Below are positions 1-10,679 of a stretch of 64,000 nt of DNA, in pieces; the stretch's first letter is position 1, and each line of letters starts with the position of its first letter. Below the pieces are notes generated by a model. The model did no database searches. It had not been told where the DNA came from and saw only the letters and a program-made list of their open reading frames with translations. Position numbers and translations under genes: made by a program. This stretch comes from Pseudomonadota bacterium (lineage in GTDB: Bacteria > Pseudomonadota > Gammaproteobacteria > Acidiferrobacterales > Acidiferrobacteraceae): positions 23,850 to 87,849 of the forward strand of contig JAJYDT010000005.1 of NCBI GenBank assembly GCA_021777335.1, given 5' to 3'.

Positions 1-81
1 AAGGACCGCGTTCACGAGCGCCCTCGCGCTCGCCTGCGTGCCATGCATCTTCCAGTTTCCCACTACCAACGGTCGCCGCAC
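1..81 (-). CDS. tpiA: Triose-phosphate isomerase, N-terminal fragment (cut by window edge)
   Basis: Reading the minus strand from a GTG at 81 gives 27 residues that begin MRRPLVVGNWKMHGTQASAR. The NWKMHG motif, with the catalytic lysine, is the hallmark N-terminus of triose-phosphate isomerase, which interconverts dihydroxyacetone phosphate and glyceraldehyde 3-phosphate in the cytoplasm. A run of six G lies just before the GTG and can serve as ribosome binding site. The gene follows glmM on the same strand, the usual gammaproteobacterial glmM-tpiA-secG order. The rest lies beyond position 1. Confidence 0.88.
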   Translation of the reverse strand, partial: MRRPLVVGNWKMHGTQASARALVNAVL

Positions 82-159
82 CTGCCCCCCAGGAAACCGT
101 GAATCCTATGAAACGGCGGGCGATGGTAACCGATTCCGCGCGCGGAACGCAATTTCTGC

Positions 160-1509
160 TCAGGCGGTGCGCCCTGCTGCGGCAAGCCGGACCGTTTCAG
201 CAAGCTGTTCGCACAGACGCGAAACCTCGGCCTGATCACGACCCTCCACTGTCACACGGACCACCGGCTCGGTGCCGGAGGCACGGAGCACAACACGCCC
301 GTCTGCGTGCAGCTGGGACTCTGCAACCCGTCGTGCGTCGGCAACCTGGGGGTTTGCGCCTACATCAAAGCGGTCCCCGGCAAGCGGAACGTTGATGGTC
401 CGCTGTGGATAGACCGTCATCGCCGAACAAAGATCCGTGAGGGTGCGATTCGATTCGGCGATGACAGCAAGCACCTGGAGCGCGGCGATGATTCCATCTC
501 CTGTCGTGCTTTTGTCAAGGCAGATGACATGCCCAGACGACTCTCCGCCAAGTTCCCATCCCTCGCGCTGCATCATTGCAAGCACATATCGATCACCAAC
601 GGCGGAACGTTTGAAGGGAATTGAAAGCCGCTTCAGCGCCTGCTCGAGCCCGAAGTTGCTCATCTGCGTCCCGACGACGCCCCCATTCAGCGTGCGCCCC
701 GCGCTGCGCGCGGCCCCAATGATGTACAGAATCTGGTCACCGTCGACACATTGCCCTTGGTGGTCCACCATGATGACACGATCTCCGTCACCATCCAGAG
801 CAAGCCCGAGGTCCGCCTCATGCTCACGTACGGCGGCCTGCAGCGTCTGCGGATGAATCGAGCCGCAGTCGAGATTGATGTTGAATCCATCAGGCTCATT
901 CGCGATCGCAATGACATGCGCGCCGAGTTCGGAAAACACGTGTGGCGCAATCTGGTACGCCGCGCCATGGGCACAATCGACCACTATCCTCAGTCCATCG
1001 AGATTCAGGCGGTTTGGAAACGTGCTCTTGCAGAATTCGATGTACCGGCCTGCCGCATCCGTGTGACGCCTTACCTTGCCAAGACGCTGTGAAGGCTGAA
1101 TCACAAGCCGCCGCGACATCTGTTCCTCGATAGCTGCCTCAACCTCGTCTGGCAATTTCGTGCCCTGATCGGAAAAAAACTTTATTCCGTTATCATGGTA
1201 GGGGTTGTGGGACGCACTGATGACGACACCCGCGTGTGCGCGGAACGTGCGGGTGAGGTACGCGATCCCGGGGGTCGGCATCGGTCCGAGCAAACGGATG
1301 TCGGCGCCCGCGGCCGACAGGCCTGCCTCCATTGCCGACTCAAGCAGATATCCCGATACGCGAGTATCCTTGCCGATCACGACCCGCAGATCAGCGCCAC
1401 CCAGTACCTGGCCTGCGGCCCACCCGAGCTTGAGCACGGTCTCGGGCGTAATCGGCTCTTCACCTACACGCCCACGTATGCCATCCGTTCCAAAAAAGCG
1501 CTTCTTCAT
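160..1509 (-). CDS. glmM: Phosphoglucosamine mutase
   Basis: The 449-residue protein has the alpha-D-phosphohexomutase architecture. The phosphoserine loop SASHN sits at 98-102 with the catalytic Ser at 100, the metal-binding DGDGDR at 239-244, and the C-terminal phosphate-binding RASGTEP near 405. Family knowledge: GlmM converts glucosamine-6-phosphate to glucosamine-1-phosphate for UDP-GlcNAc, feeding peptidoglycan and LPS synthesis. Its ATG overlaps the folP stop by one base (TAATG), so the two are translationally coupled. Length and motifs are those of an intact enzyme. Confidence 0.97.
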   Translation of the reverse strand: MKKRFFGTDGIRGRVGEEPITPETVLKLGWAAGQVLGGADLRVVIGKDTRVSGYLLESAMEAGLSAAGADIRLLGPMPTPGIAYLTRTFRAHAGVVISASHNPYHDNGIKFFSDQGTKLPDEVEAAIEEQMSRRLVIQPSQRLGKVRRHTDAAGRYIEFCKSTFPNRLNLDGLRIVVDCAHGAAYQIAPHVFSELGAHVIAIANEPDGFNINLDCGSIHPQTLQAAVREHEADLGLALDGDGDRVIMVDHQGQCVDGDQILYIIGAARSAGRTLNGGVVGTQMSNFGLEQALKRLSIPFKRSAVGDRYVLAMMQREGWELGGESSGHVICLDKSTTGDGIIAALQVLAVIAESNRTLTDLCSAMTVYPQRTINVPLAGDRFDVGANPQVADARRVAESQLHADGRVVLRASGTEPVVRVTVEGRDQAEVSRLCEQLAETVRLAAAGRTA

Positions 1510-2360
1510 TACCGCATCGTGCCCTCATACACAGCTTCAAAAAGACGCAGGGCGTCGCACGTCGGGCGGATGTCATGCACCCGGACCATGCTCGCCCCTT
1601 CGCGCAGCGCCATGAGCGCGAGCGCCACACTGTCCGCAAGCCGGTCCGCCGGTGGAGTACCGAGGAGCGCACCGATCATTGATTTCCGTGACAGGCCGAC
1701 GAGAATAGGCAGCCCGAGTGATCTTAGATCGGACAGCCGGCGCAGCAGGACCAGATTATGCTCGACGGTTTTTCCGAATCCGAATCCTGGGTCAATCAAA
1801 AGACGCGACCGGGGAATACCCGCGGCCACCGCCTCATCAACCCGCCGTCTGAGAAACTCCACCACTTCGGAGACCACATCCTTGTAGCTCGGCCGGGCCT
1901 GCATAGTCTGGGGCTGCCCCTGCATATGCATCAGACAGACAGGAACCCCCATCTCTGCGGCCGCATCGAGCGCCCCGGGCACACGCAGGGCACGAACATC
2001 GTTGATAAGACCCGCCCCGGCCGCCACAGCTGCCTTCATGACCTCAGGCTTCGACGTATCGATGCTGACAGGCACCGGGATGTCCGCATCCGCGAGCGCC
2101 CTGATGACCGGCACCACACGCCGGATCTCCTCGTCCGCATCAACAGGTGTTGCTCCCGGCCGCGTCGATTCGCCACCCACGTCGATAAGGTGCGCCCCTT
2201 CGTCCACCATCCGGCGGGCATGACGGACCGCCTGCTCGACCGACGAAAACAATCCGCCGTCGTAGAACGAATCGGGGGTGACATTCAGGATGCCCATGAT
2301 TGCCGGGCGTAGCAGATCAACAGTTCGTGTGCCGCACTGAAGGCTCGCGGCCGCCCCCAC
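1509..2360 (-). CDS. folP: Dihydropteroate synthase
   Basis: From a GTG at 2360 this gives 283 residues with the pterin-binding signature GILNVTPDSF near 23-32, a second GESTRPGA motif, and a TIM-barrel pattern throughout. It condenses 6-hydroxymethyl-dihydropterin pyrophosphate with p-aminobenzoate in folate synthesis. The reading frame stays open further upstream, but those codons lie inside ftsH. The GTG is one base after the ftsH stop and gives the usual short N-terminus before the GILNV motif, so I chose it. It sits in the ftsH-folP-glmM operon. Confidence 0.95.
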   Translation of the reverse strand: MGAAASLQCGTRTVDLLRPAIMGILNVTPDSFYDGGLFSSVEQAVRHARRMVDEGAHLIDVGGESTRPGATPVDADEEIRRVVPVIRALADADIPVPVSIDTSKPEVMKAAVAAGAGLINDVRALRVPGALDAAAEMGVPVCLMHMQGQPQTMQARPSYKDVVSEVVEFLRRRVDEAVAAGIPRSRLLIDPGFGFGKTVEHNLVLLRRLSDLRSLGLPILVGLSRKSMIGALLGTPPADRLADSVALALMALREGASMVRVHDIRPTCDALRLFEAVYEGTMR

Positions 2361-2361
2361 C

Positions 2362-4293
2362 TTACTGTGGCTCGCCGGCGGGCGTATCCATACGTGGCTT
2401 AACCAGCGGTTTGCGCCCCGGCTTGCTGGATTGCGCATCCGAGTCGTCGAGATTTGGCGCCACATACCCGGTGGGTGGCCTCGGTGTGCGGTCCTCCATG
2501 ATGTCGTTGATCTGGTCATCCTCGAGCGTCTCCCAGTCCAGAAGCGCCTTGGCCATGCGCTCAACCTTGCTGCGGTTCTCCTCGATGATGCGCCGAGCAC
2601 GCATATACTCCTCATCTACAATACGCCGTATCTCAGCATCAACCAGCTGTGCTGTCGCGTCACTCAGATTCTTGTGCGTGGTCACATCGCGCCCCAGGAA
2701 TACCTCGCTCTGATTCTCCCCGTATACGCGCGTGCCAAGGACATCGCTCATGCCCCACCGGCTCACCATATTGCGCGCGATATCCGTCGCCCGCTCGAAG
2801 TCATTGGCAGCGCCAGTGGTCATCTGGTGCATAAAGACCTCTTCCGCAATGCGTCCACCCATGAGTACCGAGATGGTCGAAAGCAGATACTCGCGGTCGT
2901 GGCTGTAACGGTCCTCTGTCGGCAGCTGCATCGTCACCCCGAGCGCACGACCGCGCGGGATAATAGTCACCTTGTGCACCGGATCGGTGTTCGGCAGGAG
3001 TTTCGCGACCACCGTGTGGCCGGATTCGTGGTAGGCAGTATTGATCCGCTCCCGCTCCGGCATCACGATCGAGCGGCGTTCTGCCCCCATGATGATCTTG
3101 TCCTTGGCGAGCTCGAAATCCTCCATCTCCACCAGGCGCTTGTTCTTGCGCGCGGCGAACAATGCGGCTTCGTTGACAAGATTCGCGAGGTCGGCCCCGG
3201 AAAAACCTGGCGTACCCCGGGCGATGATATTGGGCACTACGTTCTCCGCGACTGGCACCTTGCGCATATGGATCTTGAGGATCTGCTCACGGCCTCGGAT
3301 ATCTGGCAACGGCACGAATACCTGGCGATCGAACCGTCCCGGACGAAGCAACGCCGGATCGAGCACGTCAGGACGATTGGTCGCGGCGATCACGATCACT
3401 CCTTCGCTTCCCTCGAAACCATCCATTTCGACCAGGAGCTGATTGAGTGTCTGCTCGCGCTCGTCATGGCCACCACCGAGGCCTGCGCCACGCTGCCGAC
3501 CCACGGCATCGATCTCGTCGATGAAGATGATACACGGGGCGTGTTTCTTGGCCTGCTCAAACATATCGCGCACCCGTGACGCGCCAACACCAACAAACAT
3601 CTCCACGAAATCAGAGCCAGAGATGGAGAAGAACGGCACCTTGGCCTCGCCTGCGATTGCCTTCGCAAGCAGGGTCTTCCCGGTCCCGGGGCTACCTGTC
3701 ATGAGTACTCCACGGGGGATACGGCCACCGAGCTTCTGGAATTTCGACGGATCTCTCAGGAACTCGACAAGCTCGTGTACTTCCTCCTTCGCCTCCTCGA
3801 CACCCGCAACATCCTCGAAGGTGATTTTGTTGTTTTCCTCACTCAGCATCCGGGCCTTGCTTTTGCCAAAACTCATGGCGCCCCGCCCGGCGCCACCGCC
3901 CTGCATCTGGCGCATGAAGAAGATCCATACCCCGACCAGCAGCAACAACGGGAACCAGTTGATGAAGATCTGCAGCAGCAGCGACTGCTCCTCGCGCGGC
4001 TTTGCGGCAATGGCTACACCATTGTTGAGCAGATCGTCGATGAGACCAGGGTCATGCGGTGCATAAGTCGTGAACTTGTGGCCACCCTTGGTGACGCCCG
4101 CGATGTCCTGGCCTTTGATCAGTACGCGGTTCACCCGCCCCTGCTTGATGGCAGTGATGAACTGCGAGTACTGCATCGTGTTCACGGTGGTATGCCGATG
4201 GCCATAATTGTTGAAAATAGCCATCAGAACGATCGCGATGATCAGCCATACCAGAAGATTCTTTGCTAGATTATTCAACGTCTTATGCCTCAA
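2362..4293 (-). CDS. ftsH: ATP-dependent zinc metalloprotease FtsH
   Basis: The 643-residue membrane-anchored AAA+ protease has transmembrane helices near 12-28 and 106-127 flanking a periplasmic segment. Walker A GSPGTGKT is at 200-207, Walker B FIDEID at 257-262, the second region of homology near 306-322, and the zinc-binding HESGH at 421-425. In the family it degrades misfolded membrane proteins and regulators such as RpoH and LpxC. The C-terminus is rich in Pro, Asp and Lys. It lies between rlmE and folP, the conserved order. Confidence 0.97.
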   Translation of the reverse strand: MRHKTLNNLAKNLLVWLIIAIVLMAIFNNYGHRHTTVNTMQYSQFITAIKQGRVNRVLIKGQDIAGVTKGGHKFTTYAPHDPGLIDDLLNNGVAIAAKPREEQSLLLQIFINWFPLLLLVGVWIFFMRQMQGGGAGRGAMSFGKSKARMLSEENNKITFEDVAGVEEAKEEVHELVEFLRDPSKFQKLGGRIPRGVLMTGSPGTGKTLLAKAIAGEAKVPFFSISGSDFVEMFVGVGASRVRDMFEQAKKHAPCIIFIDEIDAVGRQRGAGLGGGHDEREQTLNQLLVEMDGFEGSEGVIVIAATNRPDVLDPALLRPGRFDRQVFVPLPDIRGREQILKIHMRKVPVAENVVPNIIARGTPGFSGADLANLVNEAALFAARKNKRLVEMEDFELAKDKIIMGAERRSIVMPERERINTAYHESGHTVVAKLLPNTDPVHKVTIIPRGRALGVTMQLPTEDRYSHDREYLLSTISVLMGGRIAEEVFMHQMTTGAANDFERATDIARNMVSRWGMSDVLGTRVYGENQSEVFLGRDVTTHKNLSDATAQLVDAEIRRIVDEEYMRARRIIEENRSKVERMAKALLDWETLEDDQINDIMEDRTPRPPTGYVAPNLDDSDAQSSKPGRKPLVKPRMDTPAGEPQ

Positions 4294-4342
4294 GTGCCGA
4301 TCCCTGCACGTTCATTTTGCAACGTTCCTGGATCCCGCACAA

Positions 4343-4963
4343 CTAAACCTTCAGACCCCGGCCCAGCAGATACGATTCAGCGCTACGGGCCCGGGAAGCC
4401 TCGGGCTTGCGGACCGCCGTGGTCTTAAAGCGGGTCTTCAGATCCTTGAGCAGCCCGGGGAAGCCTTCCCCTTGAAAGGTTTTGATCAGACAGGCGCCGT
4501 CGGCCACGAGATGGCCAAGCGCAAAATCCAGCGCGAGTTCCGCCAGATAGACCGCCCGCGCCTGGTCTGAAGGGCCGATACCGCTAATATTGGGGGCCAT
4601 ATCGGAAATTACAAGATTCGGGCGGCGGTGACCAAGCCGCTCCTTGAGCCGCCCCAACACCTCGTCCTCGGTGAAATCACCCTCTATGAATTCTACCCCC
4701 GGCAGCGGCACCATCGGCAGGAGGTCGACCGCAATCACGCATCCGCTGGGGCCAATCTTCTCGTACGCATATTGTGTCCAGCCCCCGGGGGCGGCCCCAA
4801 GGTCGACCACGGTCATACCCGGGCTCAGCAATCGGTCATGCTGGTCAATCTCTTTCAGTTTGTACACCGCCCGCGACCGGTAACCCTCTTTCCATGCACG
4901 CTGCACATACGGGTCGTCGAAATGCTCGCGCAACCACGTCCTGCTGCTTCGAGTCCTTGCCAT
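4343..4963 (-). CDS. rlmE: 23S rRNA (uridine-2'-O)-methyltransferase
   Basis: The 206-residue RrmJ/FtsJ-type methyltransferase modifies a 23S rRNA uridine (U2552 in E. coli) late in 50S assembly. The SAM loop VVDLGAAPGGW lies near 52-62, catalytic Lys35 falls in RAVYKLKEID, and the ISDMAPN and LIKTFQGEGF motifs complete the K-D-K-E set. The start is placed at the ATG at 4963 (MARTRSSRTW). An in-frame ATG seven codons upstream would add residues not usual for the family and overlap the preceding gene. It precedes ftsH, as in E. coli. Confidence 0.95.
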   Translation of the reverse strand: MARTRSSRTWLREHFDDPYVQRAWKEGYRSRAVYKLKEIDQHDRLLSPGMTVVDLGAAPGGWTQYAYEKIGPSGCVIAVDLLPMVPLPGVEFIEGDFTEDEVLGRLKERLGHRRPNLVISDMAPNISGIGPSDQARAVYLAELALDFALGHLVADGACLIKTFQGEGFPGLLKDLKTRFKTTAVRKPEASRARSAESYLLGRGLKV

Positions 4964-4967
4964 CACA

Positions 4968-5426
4968 CTAGCCCTGACGTCCAAGGCCAGTGGCGACCAG
5001 CAGTAACCCGAGCATACTGTTCAGCACAAAAAGCGCAGTCGATCCGACATGCAGCGCACCGAAACGGGCAGCGATCTCGCCGGCTGGGGGGATGTGACCA
5101 CCGCCGAGACGCTTAAGCGCGTCCATCCGTGGCAGAATCCAGAACTGCCCGGCTGCGGTCACACCGAGCATGGTCACAAGCACCCACGCACGCCACGACC
5201 ACACTGCAGAAATCCCATGCTGCCAGATGAAAACCACGAGCAAAAAACCGCCACACACGAGCCCCGCAATCCCGAGATAACTGAAAAGTCGACCGGCGAT
5301 ATTGCCAGCCACAGTTTTGCTATCGAGCATCGAGAACAGCACAGGGGCAACAAGATAACCCACAGACCACATACCCCCGACCCAAAGGGTGAGGACAATG
5401 CGTTCTAGCGGATCCACGAATCGCAT
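4968..5426 (-). CDS. DUF4149-family membrane protein
   Basis: This is a 152-residue hydrophobic protein with about four predicted transmembrane helices. The first carries a conserved-looking LWVGGMWSVGYLVAP pattern typical of DUF4149 proteins, which often sit beside greA and rlmE in gammaproteobacteria. No catalytic motif is apparent and the function is unknown. The start ATG at 5426 follows the greA stop by 10 bases, and the stop lies four bases before the rlmE start, so it is part of a greA-DUF4149-rlmE-ftsH-folP-glmM-tpiA transcription unit. Confidence 0.85.
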   Translation of the reverse strand: MRFVDPLERIVLTLWVGGMWSVGYLVAPVLFSMLDSKTVAGNIAGRLFSYLGIAGLVCGGFLLVVFIWQHGISAVWSWRAWVLVTMLGVTAAGQFWILPRMDALKRLGGGHIPPAGEIAARFGALHVGSTALFVLNSMLGLLLVATGLGRQG

Positions 5427-5436
5427 CAGCGCCGGG

Positions 5437-5913
5437 TCACACGTACCGGATACCGAGAATCTCATACTGCCGGACCCCGTCCGGCACCCGCACCTCCACA
5501 AGCTCCCCGGTTTCCTTACCAATGAGGGCACGTGCAATGGGCGAGCTGATGGAGATCTTGCCTTCGCTAATATCGGCCTCTTCGTCGCCAACAATCTGGT
5601 AGGTGACCTCCTGCTGGGAGTCTTCGTCCAGCAGATCCAGAGTGGCACCAAATACCACCTTGCCGTTCGCGTTGACGGTAAGAGGGTCAATAATCTGGGC
5701 GTTGGAAAGCTTGGCCTCGAGATCAGCAATACGTCCCTCGGTAAAACTCTGCTGTTCCTTAGCCGCGTGATACTCGGCGTTTTCCGACAGGTCTCCGTGA
5801 GCACGCGCTTCCGCGATCGCCTGAATGATACGAGGCCTTTCCACCGTCTTCAGCCGGTGCAGCTCCTTTCGGAGCTTCTCGACCCCCGCAACCGTGAGCG
5901 GAACCTTGTTCAT
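5437..5913 (-). CDS. greA: Transcription elongation factor GreA
   Basis: The 158-residue protein has the N-terminal antiparallel coiled coil (about 1-75, with the family motif [14 protein letters not shown] near 41-54) and a C-terminal FKBP-like domain that includes [10 protein letters not shown]. The acidic tip residues sit in the Asp-Leu-Ser-Glu-Asn region. GreA stimulates RNA polymerase to cleave backtracked transcripts. It has full family length. A 221-base spacer separates it from carB upstream and probably contains its own promoter. Confidence 0.97.
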   Translation of the reverse strand: MNKVPLTVAGVEKLRKELHRLKTVERPRIIQAIAEARAHGDLSENAEYHAAKEQQSFTEGRIADLEAKLSNAQIIDPLTVNANGKVVFGATLDLLDEDSQQEVTYQIVGDEEADISEGKISISSPIARALIGKETGELVEVRVPDGVRQYEILGIRYV

Positions 5914-6134
5914 CAGTACCTCCGTGAAACCGGGCGCGTACGCCCATGGTTACGATTTCGAAAATGAGTATCCGCGAAGCCGTCGGCGCCAGCCTCGCAC
6001 GCCAGACAAAAAACCGGTGCGCCTTGCGGAACCCGTTGAATCTGTACAGCGCGCTGCAACTCATCCCTCATGCGCGCATCAGACGAGTCCTTGTACAGTG
6101 AGATACCACCGGCGAGAGAAAGGATGTGCCGCCC

Positions 6135-9100
6135 CTAGACTCCCGTGATCTCCTTATGCAGATCCTGCAGCCGGTTGACCTCGAAGACACTGCCATGCCG
6201 GTGCGCCGCGCACGCCGCCCGGGCAGCTGCAAGCGTCGTATAGTTAGTCACCTTGTGTTGCAACGCCTCGCGGCGGATCTGGTATGAATCGGCGAAACTT
6301 TGCTTGTCCGCAATGGTGTTAACGATTATATCCATCTCGTCGTTCTTGATCATATCGACGATATGCGGCCGCCCCTCCGACACCTTGTTCACAGCCTGCA
6401 CCACAATCCCCGCCGCCTCCAGTGCCGCGGCCGTACCACGGGTGGCGAGAATCTCGAAACCATTGCCAGCAAAATATCTTGCCACCTCGATCGCTCCCTC
6501 GCGGTCTGAATCCCGCACACTGATAAACATGCGGCCGCTCCGTGGTATTTCTGAGCCAGCCGCGACCTGGGACTTGGCGAACGCCTCGCCGAAAGTTCTG
6601 CCTACGCCCATCACCTCCCCCGTCGACTTCATCTCGGGGCCAAGAACGGTATCCACACCGGGAAACTTGATGAACGGAAACACGGCTTCCTTAACGCAAT
6701 AGTAGGCCGGAACAATCTCCTTCTCCACCCCCTGCGCCGCGAGCGTCTGGCCCACCATACAGCGCGCAGCAATCTTCGCGAGCGGCCGCGCGGTTGCCTT
6801 GGAGACGTACGGCACCGTACGCGAAGCCCGGGGGTTCACTTCAAGGATATAAAGATCCGTCCCCTTGACCGCGAACTGCACATTCATGAGGCCCACCACC
6901 TTTAACGCCTTCGCGAGCCGCGCTGTCTGCGCACGCAGCCGGTTCAGCATCTCCCCGGACAGGCTGAAGGGTGGTAGCGAACATGCCGAATCCCCGGAAT
7001 GCACTCCAGCCTCTTCGATATGCTCCATGATGCCACCAATCACCACTGCCCGTCCGTCCGATACCGCGTCCACATCGATCTCCCGGGCATCAGTCAGGAA
7101 ACGGTCAAGAAGCACCGGGCTGTCCTCCGACACGCGCACAGCGCGACGCATGTAGATCTCGAGATCTTCGCGACCATGTACAATCTCCATGGCGCGGCCA
7201 CCGAGCACATACGAGGGACGCACCACGAGCGGATAACCGATCTCCTCGGCGAGCTTCACCGCCTGGGCTGTGGTTTTGGCAACGCAGTTAGGGGGCTGTA
7301 ACAGCCTGAGCCGCCGGATAAGCTTCTGGAACCGCTCGCGATCCTCGGCAAGGTCGATCGAATCCGGACTCGTACCGATGATCGGAGCACCATTTTTAGC
7401 GAGTCCGGCCGCAAGCTTGAGAGGAGTCTGCCCGCCGTACTGGACAATGACCCCCGTCGGTCTCTCGACGTGAACGATCTCAAGAACGTCCTCCAGGGTC
7501 AGAGGCTCGAAGTAGAGACGGTCCGAAACGTCGTAATCGGTAGACACCGTCTCCGGATTACAGTTCACCATGATGGTCTGGAAACCGTCGGCGCGCAAAG
7601 CCATGGACGCATGCACGCAACAGTAATCAAACTCAATGCCCTGCCCAATACGGTTGGGCCCGCCACCCAGGACCATGATTTTTTTGCGCTTCTCGGGTTT
7701 CGCCTCACACTCCTCCTCATAGGTGGAGTACAGGTAGGCGGTCGTTGCGGCGAATTCAGCGGCACATGAATCTACCCGCTTGTACACCGGGCGTACCTTC
7801 AACCGTTGCCTGAGCCGGCGAAAACGGTTCTCCGACACACCGATGAGTTCGCCAAGCCTGTGGTCGGAAAACCCCTGGCGCTTCCATCTGCGGATCAGTG
7901 CTGCCGTGGGTAAACCCCGGCTCTTGTCCCGGTAGGCCGCGATGTTGTGTTCGGCTCGGATGAGATCCTCAATCTGGGCAAGGAACCAGGGGTCGATATG
8001 GCTGAGCGCGTAAACCTCGTCAATCGTGAAATTGTGACGGAACGCATCGGCCACGTACCATATGCGCTCCGCACCTGGAACCTTCAATTCCTGGATGATG
8101 CGGTCCCGCGCCACCTTCGGGTCGGTCCCCGTGTCGAAACGGCTCTCGAGACCAAATGAGCCAATCTCAAGACTGCGCAACACCTTTTGCAGTGATTCCT
8201 GGAATGTCCGGCCAATTGCCATCGCCTCGCCGACCGACTTCATCTGCGTGGTCAACGACGCGTCGGCCTTGGGGAACTTCTCGAATGTAAAACGCGGGTA
8301 TTTGGTGACCACGTAGTCGATCGCGGGCTCGAACGATGCTGGCGTAACCCCTCCGGTGATCTCATTACGCAGTTCATCGAGGCTGTACCCCACAGCAAGT
8401 TTCGCGGCGATTCTTGCGATCGGGAAACCCGTTGCCTTTGACGCAAGCGCGGAAGATCGCGACACACGCGGATTCATCTCCACGACCACCATGTGACCGT
8501 CCCGGGGATTCACGGCAAACTGCACGTTGGATCCGCCAGTCTCGACGCCAATCTCGCGTAATACCGCGGCACTCGCGTCCCGCATCACCTGGTACTCCTT
8601 GTCGGTAAGCGTCTGCGCGGGTGCCACGGTAATCGAATCCCCCGTATGGATCCCCATGGCATCGACATTTTCGATTGAACACACGATGATACAGTTGTCC
8701 TTGCAGTCCCGGACCACCTCCATCTCGAATTCCTTCCAGCCGATGATGGATTCCTCGATCAGCAATTCCCGCGTGGGCGAGGCATCCAGCCCGCGGTCGC
8801 AGATGGCAACAAATTCCTCCCGGTTGTATGCGACACCCCCTCCGCTGCCACCAAGCGTAAACGAGGGCCGGATGATGGCGGGAAAACCAACCAGCGCCTG
8901 TACCTGAAGCGCCTCTTCGAGGCTGTGGGCAATTGCACCACGAACCACATTGAGGCCGATCGATTCCATGGCCTTCTTGAAGAGCTCCCGATCCTCTGCC
9001 TTGTCGATCGCCTGCCGTGAGGCACCAATCATCTGCACGCCGTAACGCGCGAGCACACCTTCCCGATCAAGATCAAGCGCACAGTTGAGTGCGGTCTGCC

Positions 9101-9374
9101 CCCCCATAGTCGGCAACAAGGCATCAGGACGCTCACGCGCAATAATGCGCTCTATGGTCTGCCAGTTGACGGGCTCAATATAGGTAGCGTCGGCAAGTTC
9201 CGGATCGGTCATGATCGTCGCGGGATTGGAGTTCACCAGGACAACTCGATACCCCTCCTCACGCAACGCAGTGCATGCCTGTGCTCCTGAATAATCAAAT
9301 TCGCATCCCTGGCCGATGATGATCGGCCCGGCACCGATGATCAGGATGCTCTGGATGTCCGTACGTTTCGGCAT
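6135..9374 (-). CDS. carB: Carbamoyl-phosphate synthase large subunit
   Basis: The 1079-residue enzyme has two homologous ATP-grasp halves and a C-terminal allosteric MGS-like domain (from about 935). The start [18 protein letters not shown] and the second-half [15 protein letters not shown] motif are characteristic. With CarA it forms carbamoyl phosphate from glutamine-derived ammonia, bicarbonate and two ATP for pyrimidine and arginine synthesis. It lies 19 bases after carA on the same strand, so the two are co-transcribed. No truncation or missing motif was seen. Confidence 0.98.
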   Translation of the reverse strand: MPKRTDIQSILIIGAGPIIIGQGCEFDYSGAQACTALREEGYRVVLVNSNPATIMTDPELADATYIEPVNWQTIERIIARERPDALLPTMGGQTALNCALDLDREGVLARYGVQMIGASRQAIDKAEDRELFKKAMESIGLNVVRGAIAHSLEEALQVQALVGFPAIIRPSFTLGGSGGGVAYNREEFVAICDRGLDASPTRELLIEESIIGWKEFEMEVVRDCKDNCIIVCSIENVDAMGIHTGDSITVAPAQTLTDKEYQVMRDASAAVLREIGVETGGSNVQFAVNPRDGHMVVVEMNPRVSRSSALASKATGFPIARIAAKLAVGYSLDELRNEITGGVTPASFEPAIDYVVTKYPRFTFEKFPKADASLTTQMKSVGEAMAIGRTFQESLQKVLRSLEIGSFGLESRFDTGTDPKVARDRIIQELKVPGAERIWYVADAFRHNFTIDEVYALSHIDPWFLAQIEDLIRAEHNIAAYRDKSRGLPTAALIRRWKRQGFSDHRLGELIGVSENRFRRLRQRLKVRPVYKRVDSCAAEFAATTAYLYSTYEEECEAKPEKRKKIMVLGGGPNRIGQGIEFDYCCVHASMALRADGFQTIMVNCNPETVSTDYDVSDRLYFEPLTLEDVLEIVHVERPTGVIVQYGGQTPLKLAAGLAKNGAPIIGTSPDSIDLAEDRERFQKLIRRLRLLQPPNCVAKTTAQAVKLAEEIGYPLVVRPSYVLGGRAMEIVHGREDLEIYMRRAVRVSEDSPVLLDRFLTDAREIDVDAVSDGRAVVIGGIMEHIEEAGVHSGDSACSLPPFSLSGEMLNRLRAQTARLAKALKVVGLMNVQFAVKGTDLYILEVNPRASRTVPYVSKATARPLAKIAARCMVGQTLAAQGVEKEIVPAYYCVKEAVFPFIKFPGVDTVLGPEMKSTGEVMGVGRTFGEAFAKSQVAAGSEIPRSGRMFISVRDSDREGAIEVARYFAGNGFEILATRGTAAALEAAGIVVQAVNKVSEGRPHIVDMIKNDEMDIIVNTIADKQSFADSYQIRREALQHKVTNYTTLAAARAACAAHRHGSVFEVNRLQDLHKEITGV

Positions 9375-9393
9375 GACGTGGTCCGGTCGCCGC

Positions 9394-10539
9394 TCACGCG
9401 CGGCGCTGTGCGTGCTCGCGCATTATGCGGGCGAAGCGCTCAAAGAGAGGTGATACGTCGTGCGGACCCGGGCTCGCCTCAGGGTGCCCCTGGAAACAGA
9501 ACACGGGCCGGTCTCTGAGCTCGAAACCCTGCAGTGAACCATCAAAGAGCGAGCGATGGGTCACGCGCAGGTGCATGCCGAGACTTGCTTCATCAACCGC
9601 GAAGCCGTGGTTCTGGCTCGTGATCATCACGCGCCCGGTGTCCAGATCCACGACCGGGTGGTTCGCGCCGTGATGCCCGAACTTCATTTTGACCGTACGC
9701 GCACCGGCAGCAAGACCGATCAGCTGGTGTCCGAGACAGATCCCGAACATCGGGGTACCCTCATCCATGATCCTGCGCACAGCATCAATAGCGTAGGAAC
9801 AGGCCTGTGGATCACCCGGCCCATTGGATAGAAAAACCCCGTCCGGCCTGAGCTTAAGCACGTCCTCTGCCGACGTCTTTGCTGGCACGACAGTGACCTT
9901 ACAACCGCAGTCCACCAACCGCCGCAGGATGTTGCGTTTGATCCCGTAGTCATAGGCCACCACGCTCGGGCCGGCGCCTTCCGGCGCATGGTAGCCCCCG
10001 CCATGCACCCAGCTACCCTGCGTCCACTGATAGGGCCTTCGGGTTGTCACTCCCTTGGCAAGATCAAGCCCCACGAGCCCTCCAAAGGAGCGCGCTGCCG
10101 CGATCGCCTTCTTGGCATCGAGGCGTTCTCCCGGCGCCGCCGCCCACAGGCAACCGTTCTGCGTCCCCTGCTCGCGTAGGATCCGGGTGAGCCGGCGGGT
10201 ATCGATACCCGCGACCCCGATCATCTTGCTCTGCTCAAGGAACTCGGGCAACGTGCGTTGCGCACGATAACTACTCACCCGCAGAGGCAGATCCCGGATC
10301 ACGAGACCCGAGGCAACGGTGCGTGCCGACTCCATGTCCTCGTCATTGACACCGGTGCTGCCGATATGGGGATAGGTCAAGGTGACAATCTGGCGGGCAT
10401 ACGACGGGTCAGTCAGGATCTCCTGATAACCACTCATCGCGGTATTGAACACGACCTCGCCTACGATCTGCCCGGGAAAACCGACTGACTCCCCGCGGAA
10501 GAGGGATCCGTCAGCCAGGGCAAGCAGCGCAGGTTGCAT
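9394..10539 (-). CDS. carA: Carbamoyl-phosphate synthase small subunit (glutaminase)
   Basis: The 381-residue protein has an N-terminal small-subunit domain and a C-terminal class I glutamine amidotransferase domain. The nucleophile Cys lies in [13 protein letters not shown] and the His/Glu partners in [11 protein letters not shown]. The chosen start, ATG 10539 ([13 protein letters not shown]), has an AGG Shine-Dalgarno core six bases upstream. An in-frame ATG ten codons earlier has no such support. The protein supplies ammonia to CarB through the intersubunit tunnel. Confidence 0.97.
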   Translation of the reverse strand: MQPALLALADGSLFRGESVGFPGQIVGEVVFNTAMSGYQEILTDPSYARQIVTLTYPHIGSTGVNDEDMESARTVASGLVIRDLPLRVSSYRAQRTLPEFLEQSKMIGVAGIDTRRLTRILREQGTQNGCLWAAAPGERLDAKKAIAAARSFGGLVGLDLAKGVTTRRPYQWTQGSWVHGGGYHAPEGAGPSVVAYDYGIKRNILRRLVDCGCKVTVVPAKTSAEDVLKLRPDGVFLSNGPGDPQACSYAIDAVRRIMDEGTPMFGICLGHQLIGLAAGARTVKMKFGHHGANHPVVDLDTGRVMITSQNHGFAVDEASLGMHLRVTHRSLFDGSLQGFELRDRPVFCFQGHPEASPGPHDVSPLFERFARIMREHAQRRA

Positions 10540-10572
10540 CGAGCCTCGGAGAAACGGTGAGCCGGACATGCA

Positions 10573-10604
10573 AAAGCGGGAGCGACTCCCGCCGCTCCCG
10601 CTTT
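10573..10604 (-). terminator. Hairpin between dapB and carA, likely intrinsic terminator
   Basis: A perfect 12-bp inverted repeat (AAAGCGGGAGCG / CGCTCCCGCTTT) surrounds an 8-base loop. Read on the minus strand the stem is followed by four T. It lies downstream of dapB and 34 bases before the carA start, so it probably ends dapB transcription. Because it lies in the possible carA leader, an attenuator role is an alternative. Confidence 0.6.
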
Positions 10605-10679
10605 CCGAAAAACAAGGGTTTTCTTTAAACCAACTGTATCAGTACATTTCACGCATTCTACGTGCGCGCGATCACAAAA

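Noticed and set aside
2431..3579. Long plus-strand reading frame (382 codons) antisense to ftsH
   Set aside because: It is the mirror of a strong GC-rich gene; composition rich in His/Arg/Gln, no family pattern, no ribosome site.
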